A stretch of DNA of 64,000 bases. Origin: Bromus sterilis (taxonomy: Eukaryota > Streptophyta > Magnoliopsida > Poales > Poaceae). Of this stretch, positions 1 to 9,285 are shown piece by piece (within the stretch, counting starts at the first letter, position 1; every line of letters begins with the position of its first letter). The notes beneath the pieces are model-generated. The model was not told the DNA's origin. It searched no databases and worked only from the letters and a program-made list of their open reading frames with translations. The stretch is from assembly GCA_950022295.1 (NCBI GenBank), contig OX465597.1:260091016-260155015 (forward strand), given 5' to 3'. Position numbers and translations under genes: made by a program.

Positions 1-339
1 ATATGTCCTCGACTTGAGTAAAACTTCGATAAAAATTGGTAGCATTTGATTCAGAACTCAATGATGTTCGAAGCAAAATACTTTTCGTTTCAATTGTGCT
101 CCGATTTTGAAACGGAAAGTATTTTTCTTCGAACAGACAGAATAAGAACGAAGAAGAATAGAAAAGATAGGGTCCGAAACTTCTCACCTCGAAGAAAAGC
201 CAACCGAAGCAAAAGGTGATAAGCATGGAGGACTAGATCCAAACGAAATAAAATAAAATAAGCGAAGCAAAAACGGCAACGAAACTCAAAAGTAAGCAAC
301 GAAGTAAATGAGTATATACAGGAGTAAAGGTTCGGTCTT
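1..339 (-). other. 3' non-coding tail of the SIRE-type Copia
   Basis: This AT-rich stretch lies downstream (on the minus strand) of the RNase H end. No protein motif, PPT or LTR boundary could be placed here. It most likely belongs to the spacer between pol and the missing 3' LTR. Confidence 0.45.
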
Positions 340-709
340 ACAGTACATTGCGTGAGTCCAATATATTGAGCTCTCACCTTAACGCACAGAACCTTTTCTC
401 ATCCAATGGTTTCGTGAATATGTCAGCCAGTTGATCATCAGTTCTGACATGACTTATGACAATATCTTCACGCTAAACATGATCACGAAGAAAATGATGA
501 CGAATGTCAATATGCTTCGTGCGAGAGTGTTGCACAGGATTGTGAGCAATTTTGATTGCACTCTCATTATCACATAGAAGTGGAATTTTCTTCACATGAA
601 TACCATAATCCTTCAGTGTTTTCTTCAGCCATAGAATCTGAGTACAGCATGAACCAGCAGCAATGTATTCAGCTTCAGCAGTAGATATTGAAACACAGTT
701 TTGCTTCTT
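340..709 (-). pseudogene. Copia RNase H C-terminal part (SIRE-type element, downstream fragment)
   Basis: Read on the minus strand, this piece continues the frame broken at 12141. It gives the Copia RNase H block with KKQNCVSISTAEAEYIA, then a CDNESAI-like motif, RTKHIDIRHHFLRDHV and finally ADIFTKPLDE near the end. The Gypsy insertion at 710 split the codons after CWASK. A stop follows LRDHV (near 475), so the domain is broken even without the insertion. In a working element this enzyme removes the RNA strand of the RNA:DNA hybrid. The end of the frame, near 340, is approximate. Confidence 0.8.
705..709. repeat. Target-site duplication TTCTT (left copy; right copy 12136-12140)
   Basis: TTCTT directly precedes the LTR start TGTAGCATCC at 710, and TTCTT directly follows the LTR end GTTACA at 12135. 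A 5-bp duplication is the usual mark of an LTR-retrotransposon integration. Both copies sit inside the Copia RNase H coding sequence. Confidence 0.9.
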
Positions 710-3543
710 TGTAGCATCCCAATTTTCTAAATTCGGATGTTAATAGATCATCATATGCATCTCATGCTGCTTCCGCATTTTTCTGGAGTTTTAAAATATT
801 TTTAAACATTTTTCAACACATGGTAGTTCGCTGGAAAGGATATAAAAGGACTTATCCCCATTTTTAATTTGTTGAAAAATAGTTTAAAATATTTTGGGAG
901 ACTTTTTAATTTTACCCTGGAGTTATAAATATTTTCTAAAAATATTTTTATTTATGCTCCGGAAAAGTTTTTAAATCAATTTTCGGAGTTTTCCGTATTT
1001 TTAAAATGCCAGAAAAGTATTTTAAAATATTTAAAAATAAGTTGCAAAGTTTTTATTTTTATTTAATATTTTGGTAAAGCCAAAAATTTAGTTTTATTAT
1101 TTTAAAAATATTAGCGAAGAAGGAATTTAAAAATAATTTTCCTAGATTTTTCTATAATTGTTTTGGGCCTAATGGGCTTGTTTTGTTTTTTTCCCGCACA
1201 CCAATTTTGTATTTATCTCGGATTTTAAAAAAAGGGGGATTAGAGGCTGTCTATAAATAGCCCCGATTAGGGCTAGATTATTTTTTCGTTTAGCGTTTTT
1301 AGGTTAGCCTAAACTAATCCGCGGGACCCGCAGTCGCCGACATCATCGACGATGTCATCGCCGGAGCTTCGCCGGAAAGTTCGCTGGAGTCGCGTTTTTC
1401 GAGGTATTTTTCCGGAGCCTGCGCTCGACCCCGCCGTCCTAGCCGCGCCGCCCGCCACCGTAGCCGCCGTCCCCCGTGCCTCAGCGCCGCCGCGCCGCCG
1501 CCGCTTGGCTGCCGCAGGCGAGCCGACGAGCTCACCGTCGCCCGCCCCGCGCCCGGCCGCCGCCCCGGCGCGTTCCCCGCCTCCGCCGCCCCCTGGCCGC
1601 CGGCCACGGCCGCTGCAGCCGGCCCGAGCCGAGGTCTCGGCCGAGACCGAGCCATGGCCATGGCCTGGCTCCCGTGCGCGAGTTGGGAGAGAAGGAGAGC
1701 TGAAAAAAAAAGTTAGTTGCATTTTCGAAAAAAAAATAAAAAAAATCCAGATCTGGATCCAAACCGCCCGAGGACCCGATCGCGTTTTTCGGAAAAAAAT
1801 TATTTACGTCTGGGTCCTTTTTACAGTAGAGCACCCCGGTACCCCCGGTGTCACCCCGATACCGTTTTTGCGACTACTTTTTAACCGTAATTCGGACTTG
1901 GGCGATTCCAGTTGCCTTGCGACCGTGTAGAAATTTCCTAGCCAGTAGACCAAGTGTTACATAAGTTTGAAGTTTTAAAATTTGAATCCCAAGCTGATCC
2001 AAATCTGAACTTCCGGCAGCTGTAACTTTTTACCGGTGCGCCCGTTTGCGCCGTTTCTTTTTGCGTTGGTTTTATTTTGACAAGCACTTTAAGTTTAGCT
2101 ACTGTTAGGCAAGTTTTTCTACTGTTCTTTGAATGTTTATTACTGTTTGAGCATATTTGTATTGAACATAGGAATTATTGGTGCTATGTTTGCTCGTATA
2201 GATTGTCCGGAGTGTGCCGCCTCGTTTTGTGAGGATTGTGACCGTCAGGACCAGCAAGAAGGCAAGTGATACTTTGACCATACTCATACCTATATTTTTT
2301 ATACGCATTTTGTTAAGAAATATCACCCTATTGCATGATAGGTAGTTTACTTTACTGTTGCTGCAAAACCAGTTAGGATAGCCACATATCTTGACTTGTC
2401 TACCGTAGATCAACCTAGGCGTGTTGTTGCTTTATTGATATGTTTTGTAGACGTGGTTTGGGTTGTGAGAGTTCATGGAGTGCATGTGAGCTATTAAATA
2501 AACTGTGTAGCAACTTTATAATAATAGAAATCACTTCTGGACGGGCGGGTTGCATCCCGGTAGTTGTGCCTCGGTTGAGGACAGTGCCGGGGTTAAATGC
2601 ACCCAATTGTTGTTTTGGTGGTGAACCGGGTGCGTCATGGCGAGTACCGTCTGACGTAGTGGGCGCCGTCCAGGCTCAGAAAGATCAGACATGCAATATT
2701 ACTAGTAGCTTCCGTGTACAGCCACTGGCTATATGGGCTCTGGCTTAGCACGAGTACGTTGTGGGGAACCTGGCCCTGGTAGCTTGCTGATGTAGATGTG
2801 TTGTTAGGTGTACCGGCTACCAAGGGGTGGAGGCAACCTCTTCAGAAAGTCTTTGTCTCAATCTTCGGGTTGAGTCCAGTGGGGAACGTGTACAACCTCT
2901 GCAGAGCGTATAAACTGATCATGATTAGCCGTGTCCACGGTTACAGACGAACTTTGAGCAACTAGTCAGTACTGTTGATGAATGATCTTGACAGATGAAC
3001 ACTTAATAATAAGTTGGGTGGGACAAGAGTAGCATGGGTTGCTGTGTGTTTCAGGTAGAATTCAACTTTAAACTTTGACTAGTTTAGTTCAGGAGAAAAT
3101 TGGATTTCAGCAAAACAAAACCACAAGCCTTTCCTTTGACTTACCTTGCATGCAGTTGTAGGTCCTTTATATAAACTTTTCCGTGTCACTTGCCGTACAA
3201 ATCAGATGTACTGACCCGTTGTCGGGCTGTAACCTTCGGTGTTGCAGGTTTTTCCGACGATCAGTAAGGTGCGTTTAGGGGTTGCGAGTCAACACTCAGC
3301 ATGTTCGCATGTGGCTGTTGATGGGACTCCATGTTACTTGCTTTTTCTTCCGCTATATTTATATTGAATAAGCTAGCCTTGAGCTATGCAACGTGTTAAT
3401 TATTTACTCTGGATCATACGTTGTAATAATGATGCACTTGTACTATGATATACATCTATAATACTGTGTGTGCCAGCGAGTTCGGTCCAGGGAATGGCAC
3501 TTGAGCACAGAGACTTCAATTATGTGCGAATTGGGTCGTTATA
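710..3543 (+). repeat. 5' LTR of the left chromovirus
   Basis: It starts TGTAGCATCCC and ends GTCGTTATA; the other copy begins TGTAACATCCC and ends GTTACA. The first 600 bases are AT-rich with repeated AAAATATTTT runs. A TATA box at 1251 is followed by a very GC-rich tract (about 1320-1690), then about 1.8 kb of mixed sequence. Relative to the 3' copy it lacks a short GGGAATTT-type insert near 945. Confidence 0.92.
1251..1260 (+). promoter_or_regulatory. TATA box of the chromovirus LTR promoter
   Basis: CTATAAATAG lies about 540 bases into the LTR, just before a shift from AT-rich to GC-rich sequence. The same box is kept in the 3' LTR at 9834-9843. Transcription would be expected to start about 25-35 bases downstream, making the GC-rich tract part of the leader (inference). 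Confidence 0.7.
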
Positions 3544-3545
3544 GA

Positions 3546-3557
3546 TGGTATCAGAGC
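3546..3557 (+). other. Primer-binding site, initiator-tRNA-Met type
   Basis: TGGTATCAGAGC begins two bases after the 5' LTR end. This is the standard plant retrotransposon match to the 3' end of initiator tRNA-Met, where minus-strand DNA synthesis begins. Confidence 0.93.
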
Positions 3558-3737
3558 AGTGTGTTGACTGTAGGACGTGACCCTAGAAAAATGGACTAGA
3601 AAAGCCATAGGAATAAAAATATTACTTTATATCACGCTGTCTTGTACTTACTTACCTTCTCTATCTCGTATTCATACCTATTCTAATCTTGCCTTACCTC
3701 TCTTTGATTATAGCTGACCATTATATCATACCGCGCT

Positions 3738-4436
3738 ATGTCGTTTGCACCTGAGCTCAGGGGGATTTGCCACTTCCTGAACATCTACGCGCCAGCCTTT
3801 CAGCCGGACATCGTGGAGACAAGGGGAGTTGAGGACTACTGGCAAGTGGAGACTTTCATCCTTGGAAGCATGGAGAATGAAGAAAGGGTGATCACGGAGT
3901 CCTTGGAGGTGCATGCCCAGGAGAAGGAGTGGTGTGTGCACATGGCCGCTCACATAGCTCTTGGACGCATTGTGGAGACGTATTTCGCCCGACTAAAGGG
4001 TACGGTGTACGCGGAGATGGCCAAGGTTCTCCCATCGGGGAACATAATACCAAAGAGGTTCAGGTATGTGCCTGGGGCCATTTGGCCAGGTACAACCAGC
4101 TACATCATCCAAATCCTGGAGAAGCACATCCATTGCCTGGAGAAGTGCACTCAGTCAGACCTCTACACCATTACTGAGTTGCAGCAGAAGAACACCAGGC
4201 TCAAGAGGGACAACAACAAGCTGAAGAAGGAGAAGTTGGAGATGCAAGCAGAGATGACAAGGCTGAAGGAGAAGATGAAGGCCAATGGGATTGAAGAACC
4301 AGAAGAGGAGCCTGAAGTAGACACCTCGGCAGAAGAAGAAGAGCCGAGTCCCAAAAGGCGCAACCGCATTAGCGGGCGCGAATACCGCATGTTGTTTAGC
4401 AAAGACAGCATTAAGAATTACTTCACCGGCTATTAG
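3738..4436 (+). CDS. Extra ORF between primer site and gag (unknown function, coiled coil)
   Basis: An intact 232-residue frame lies ahead of gag in the left chromovirus. I do not recognise the family. Residues 1-140 look globular, with several Trp and Tyr. Residues about 145-181 form a strongly charged heptad coiled coil (LQQKN..LKRDNNKLKKEK..MQAEM). Residues 186-203 are acidic, followed by a basic PKRRNR stretch (205-210) that could be a nuclear signal, then a short tail. It has no CCHC, protease or RT motif, so it is not a gag fragment. A pyrimidine-rich tract ending in TAG (3711-3713) lies 24 bases ahead of the ATG and resembles a 3' splice site. The other chromovirus has an ORF in the same place (31732-32511). 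The frame is open while gag-pol is broken, but it is short enough that this may be chance. Confidence 0.6.
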   Translation: MSFAPELRGICHFLNIYAPAFQPDIVETRGVEDYWQVETFILGSMENEERVITESLEVHAQEKEWCVHMAAHIALGRIVETYFARLKGTVYAEMAKVLPSGNIIPKRFRYVPGAIWPGTTSYIIQILEKHIHCLEKCTQSDLYTITELQQKNTRLKRDNNKLKKEKLEMQAEMTRLKEKMKANGIEEPEEEPEVDTSAEEEEPSPKRRNRISGREYRMLFSKDSIKNYFTGY

Positions 4437-4818
4437 TTGGCTATCGTTATCGTGTTAGCGTATTTGACCATGTCGACTTATTCGGTGTGGCAATACTATG
4501 TTGCTTGATATACTCTTATGTTATTCGTGATTCTGTTGAGGATCTTATATTACCCGTGATTCTGTTGAGGATCTTATATCAGTTATAAAAGATATTTTAA
4601 ACTATATGGTGTGTTATGTGATGGTTTTCCGTATGAGTGCATTGGTTGATGATTGTTATATGTTTGATGCAATGATGATATTGTTTGGTGAAGATGATTG
4701 GTGATATATGTATTGTATTGTATATATAATCCTTGCCATGATCATCATAAGCATATGGGGTAGGAATATATTTCCCTAGCTACTTTCTATCTAAATCTTA
4801 CCTATTCTTACCCAACAG
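4437..4818 (+). other. Intron-like spacer between the extra ORF and gag
   Basis: This stretch is T-rich and contains a tandem duplication of GTGATTCTGTTGAGGATCTTATAT (about 4528-4580). It ends in a pyrimidine-rich tract with CAG directly joined to the gag ATG at 4819. It looks more like an intron or alternative leader than coding sequence. No ORF of note is present. Confidence 0.5.
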
Positions 4819-7800
4819 ATGCCGCCGAGACGTGATCCCACGGGGAATGAGAACAACAACAATGGAGTGCCAGCTTATATGCAGCAATTACTTCAAGGAC
4901 AAGTTCAGCTGATCCAGTTGCTCACTCAGAACATGGGCAACAACAACAATGCGCCACCATCACCACCTGTGGACACGCTTGCAAGGTTTCTGAGGTTGAA
5001 TCCTCAGAGGTTCTCTAGCACTCCTGAGCCCATAGTGGCGGATGACTGGCTTCGTTCCGTGGGACGGAATATGGAGACAGTTGGCTGCATTGAGGCAGAG
5101 AGAGTGAGGTTTTCCTCACATTTGCTGGAGGGTCCTGCCGCTGCTTGGTGGGACAACTACTTGCTGACTTACCCCATCGACACCATCACTTGGGCGCAGT
5201 TCAAGTCTGCTTTTCGCTCCGCACATGTTTCAGCAGGTGCCATGAGCTTGAAGAAGGAGTTCCGCAGTTTGCGTCAGGGAGGCCGTTCTGTGGCCGAGTA
5301 TGTTGAGGTGTTCAACAAACTTGCCAGATATGCTCCAGATGATGTCAGGAATGATGCTGCAAGGCAGGAGAAGTTCTTGGAGGGGCTGAATGATGAGTTG
5401 GGAGTCTAGTTGACAGTGGCTACTTTTGCTAACTGCCAGGCGCTCATAGACAAAGCTATTGTGTTGGAAGGCAAGCAGCAGGCCGTTGAGAACCGCAAGA
5501 GTAAGTACAACAACAGCAATGGTGGCAAGTATAACTCTGGACCGCATCAGAAGCCACGCAATTCCTATGATGGCAATGGAGGACATAACCATGGGCATAA
5601 CCACAATGGTGGGAATGGCCATGTTCACAGTGGAGGACACAACCATCATGGTGGGAATGGTCACAACCATAATGGCCACAACCACCACGATGGTAACAAG
5701 AATGGCAATGGCAATGGCAATGGCAATGGCAATGGCAATGGAAGGAACAATGGGAGAAGCAATGGAGCCAATGGAGGCAATGGAAACAACGGTCAGAATG
5801 GCGAGGCACCAAAGGACTTGAGTCACATCCAGTGCTTCAGGTGCAAGAACATGGGACACTATGCCACAGACTTCCCAGAGTCCAATGGGAATGGAGTCGC
5901 CAAGCTCAATCCTTTCAAGGGGCATGTGAACCATGTCAACGTGGAGGAGATCTATGATGAGCCTGATGCTGTGATTGGTAAGTTCTTTATCAATTCAGTA
6001 CCCGCACTTGTTCTTTTTGATTCTGGTGCATCGCATTCTTTCATATTGAGGGTATTTGTGGATAAGCATGAGTTACCTACCGTAGTTCTTAAGTCATCTA
6101 AGCTCATAAGTTCACCGGGAGCGGAGATGTCAGCTAGTCTGGGATGCTATCAGTTGAGCCTAGCCATAGGGAAGCATGTTTTTCCTCCAGATTTGATTGT
6201 GTTGAAGTCACAAGGTTTGGATATTATTTTGGGCATGGATTGGTTAGCCAAGTACCAAGGTGTTATTGATTGTGCCAGTCGGTCTATCACTCTCAGTACA
6301 CCCAGTGGACAGAAGATCAGATATGTGTCCAAGTATAAGCATCAACACGCTCAGGTGAATTCTCTTAAGGGGGGTAGCCTGGATGATGTGCGTGTTGTGA
6401 GGGAGTATCCGGATGTGTTTCCGGAGGAGTTGCCAGGTATGCCACCGGATAGGGAGATTGAGTTCCTTATTGATTTAATACCAGGTACTGGGCCTATTGC
6501 TAAGAGACCGTATAGGATGCCCGCTAATGAGCTTGCAGAGTTGAAGGAACAGATCAGAGAGTTGCAAGAAAAGGGGTTCATTCGCCCAAGCTCGTCACCT
6601 TGGGGATCTCCAGTGTTGTTTGTTGAGAAGAAGGATGGACCCCAGAGGATGTGTGTTGATTACCGTTCTCTGAATGATGTTACTATCAAGAACAAGTATC
6701 CTTTACCTGGGATTAATGATCTATTTGTCCAGTTGGAGGGAGCTTGTGTATTCTCTAAGATTGATCTTCGTTCGGGTTATCATCAAGTGAAGATTCGGGA
6801 GAAGGATATTCCGAAGACTGCTTTTACTACGAGGTATGGGTTGTATGAGTATACTGTTATGTCATTTGGATTGACTAATGCTCCTGCATACTTCATGAAT
6901 ATGATGAACAAGGTGTTTATGGAGTTCTTGGATAAATTCGTTGTGGTATTCATTGATGATATATTGGTGTATTCCAAGAATGAGCAAGAGCATGAGGCAT
7001 ATTTGCGTTTGGTATTGGAGAAGCTCAGGGAGCACAAGTTGTATGCCAAGTTCAGCAAGTGTGAGTTTTGGTTGAAGGAGGTCGGATTCCTTGGACATGT
7101 TATGTCAGGAGAAGGAGTAGCTGTGGACCCATCCAAGGTTTCAACAGCTACAGAATGGGAGACACCCGCGACAGTTGGAGACATTCGCAGTTTCTTGGGT
7201 CTTGCAGGATATTATAGGAGGTTCATTGAAAATTTCTCCAAACTTGCGAAACCGATGACTGAGCTGTTGAAGAAAGAGAACAAGTTTGTTTGGAGTGAGG
7301 CATGTGAAGCCAGCTTTCAGGAGTTGAAGAAACGGTTAGTAACTGCACCTGTTTTATGTTTTCCTGATATACATAAGGATTTCCACGTGTATTGTGATGC
7401 ATCTCGTCGAGGACTTGGTTGTGTTTTGATGCAAGGAGGTAGAGTTGTTGCTTATGCTTCACGTCAGCTTAAGAACCATGAGAAGAACTATCCTACACAT
7501 GATTTGGAGTTAGCTGCAGTTGTTCATGCTTTGAAAACATGGAGGCAATATCTTGTTGGTAATCATTGTGATGTTTTTACTGATGATAAGATTTTGAAGT
7601 ATATCTTTACTTAGAAGGATTTGAATCTCAGGCAGAGTAGATGGCTGGAGCTTATTAAGGATTATGATTTGAATGTGAAGTATCATCCTGGTAAAGCGAA
7701 TGTAGTTGCTTATGCATTGAGCCGTAAGAGTCATATCAACGTTGCTAATGTTGAGGATATGCCACGTGAGTTATGTGAGAAGTTCAAGAAGCTCAGGTTG

Positions 7801-9273
7801 GAGATAGTTCCTAAGGGATATGTGGTAGCATTGGAAGTGAAGCCAAAACTGTTGGAAAGAATCAGAGAAGCTCAGAAGGGTGATGCAGAAATTGATGAGA
7901 TAAAAGTGAATATGACCAAGGGAAAAGCAGAGGGTTTCCGTGAGGATGAGCATGGAGCCATTTGGTTTGAGAAGCGCATTTTTGTACCGCAAGATGCAGA
8001 GATCAGGAAGTTGATTCTTCAGAAGGCACATGATTCACCTTATTCTATTCATCCCGGGAATACCAAGATGTATTTGGACTTGAGGGAGAGATTTTGGTGG
8101 CCTAGCCTGAAGCGAGAGAGAGCCCAGTATATTGCTTTGTGTGATGTTTGCCAGAGAGTCAAGGGTTGTTGCAGCCTTTGCCTATACCAGATTGGAAGTG
8201 GGATCAGATAGGTATGGACTTTATTACTGGTTTACCCAGGACTCGGTCAGGATATGATTCTATTTGGGTGATTGTTGATCGTTTGACCAAGGTTGCTCAC
8301 TTCATTCCAGTGAAGACAACTTATAACAGTGCCAAGCTAGCCAAGATTTATATGTCCAGGATCGTGTGTTTGCATGGAGTTCCAACCAAAGTTGTGTCTG
8401 ATAGAGGTACTCAGTTTACTTTGAAGTTTTGGCGTCAGTTGCATGAGACCTTGGGCACTAGGATGGAGTTCAGTATAGCGTTCCATCGTCAGACAGATGG
8501 GCAGACCGAGAGAGTCAATCAGATCTTGGAGGATATGTTGAGGACTTGTGCGTTGGATTATGGTTCGATTTGGGATGACAACTTACCGTATGCTGAGTTC
8601 TCATACAACAACAGTTACCAGGCTAGTCTTCAGGAAGTGCAGGACTCCGTTGATGTGGGATGAGGTAGGAGAACGTCAGTTGTTTGGACCAGACCTGATC
8701 AGAGATGCTGAGGAGAAAGTCAAGTTGATCCGTGATAGACTGAAGATAGCACAGTCCAGGCAGAAGAGTTATGCAGATGCTAAGCGCAAGGATGTAACCT
8801 ATGAGGTTGGAGACCGTGCATATCTCAGAGTTTCACCAATTCGCGGAATCAAGAGGATTGGAATCAAAGGCAAGTTAGCACCACATTTTGTGGGGCCTTA
8901 CAAGATCTTGGAGCGCCGAGGAGAGGTAGCTTATCAGTTGGAGTTTCCAGAAGCTTTGTCAGGAGTTCATGATGTGTTTCACGTGTCCCAGCTGAAGAAG
9001 TGGCATGCAGAGATGGCAGATATTCCTTTGAGAGATACAGTACCACTTGAGGCAATTCAGTTGGAGAGTGACTTGACTTATGAGGAGAAACCTGTGAAGA
9101 TTCTGGAGACTGCAGAAAGAGTTACCCGCACCAAGACGATCAGACTATGCAAGGTTCAGTGGGATCATCACACCGAAGAGGAGGCAACTTGGGAGCGTGA
9201 AGAAGATCTGAAGCAAGACCACCCGCATCTCTTTGCTAGCCAGCCCGAATCTCGAGGGCGAGATTCATCTTAA
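4819..9273 (+). pseudogene. Gag-pol polyprotein of the left chromovirus (protease, RT, RNase H, integrase, chromodomain), broken
   Basis: Gag covers about 4819-5900, with a knuckle at 5833-5874 whose last Cys is Phe. Protease DSGA is at 6019-6030. RT follows, with YPLPGIND, LRSGYHQ and FIDD at about 6949-6960. RNase H has CDASRRGLG and ELAAV (about 7395-7600). Integrase has an HHCC module (about 8025-8150) and D, D, E residues in GMDF, SDRG and TERV. The C-terminus reads VQWDHHTEEEATWERE, a chromodomain-like tail. Breaks: TAG at 5407-5409 and TAG at 7612-7614, both in frame and both likely former CAG. A small deletion near 8160 removes residues after CQRVK and shifts frame. A second deletion near 8630 does the same after YQASL. 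The enzymes would otherwise copy RNA to DNA and insert it; this copy cannot make them whole. Confidence 0.93.
5580..5790 (+). repeat. His/Asn/Gly-rich low-complexity tract inside gag, with a GGCAAT microsatellite
   Basis: Repeated CACAACCAT and GGTGGGAATGG words give a His-Asn-Gly linker between the gag domain and the zinc knuckle. From about 5702 to 5743 it becomes a (GGCAAT)n hexamer run, encoding alternating Gly-Asn. Such tracts expand by slippage. Confidence 0.8.
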
Positions 9274-9285
9274 GGGGGGTAGGAT
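9272..9285 (+). other. Polypurine tract of the left chromovirus
   Basis: AAGGGGGGTAGGAT directly precedes the 3' LTR and overlaps the last bases of the pol stop codon. It would prime plus-strand DNA synthesis. Confidence 0.8.

Noticed and set aside
1309..1930. Several overlapping Pro/Ala/Arg-rich open frames on both strands in the left chromovirus LTR
   Set aside because: They are open on both strands because the tract is extremely GC-rich. They lie in the LTR leader, are not kept in the same frame in the 3' LTR (9856-10536), and match no protein motif.
5230..5934. 234-codon minus-strand frame rich in Ile, Ala and Val
   Set aside because: It is antisense to gag and created by the GGCAAT/CACAAC repeats.
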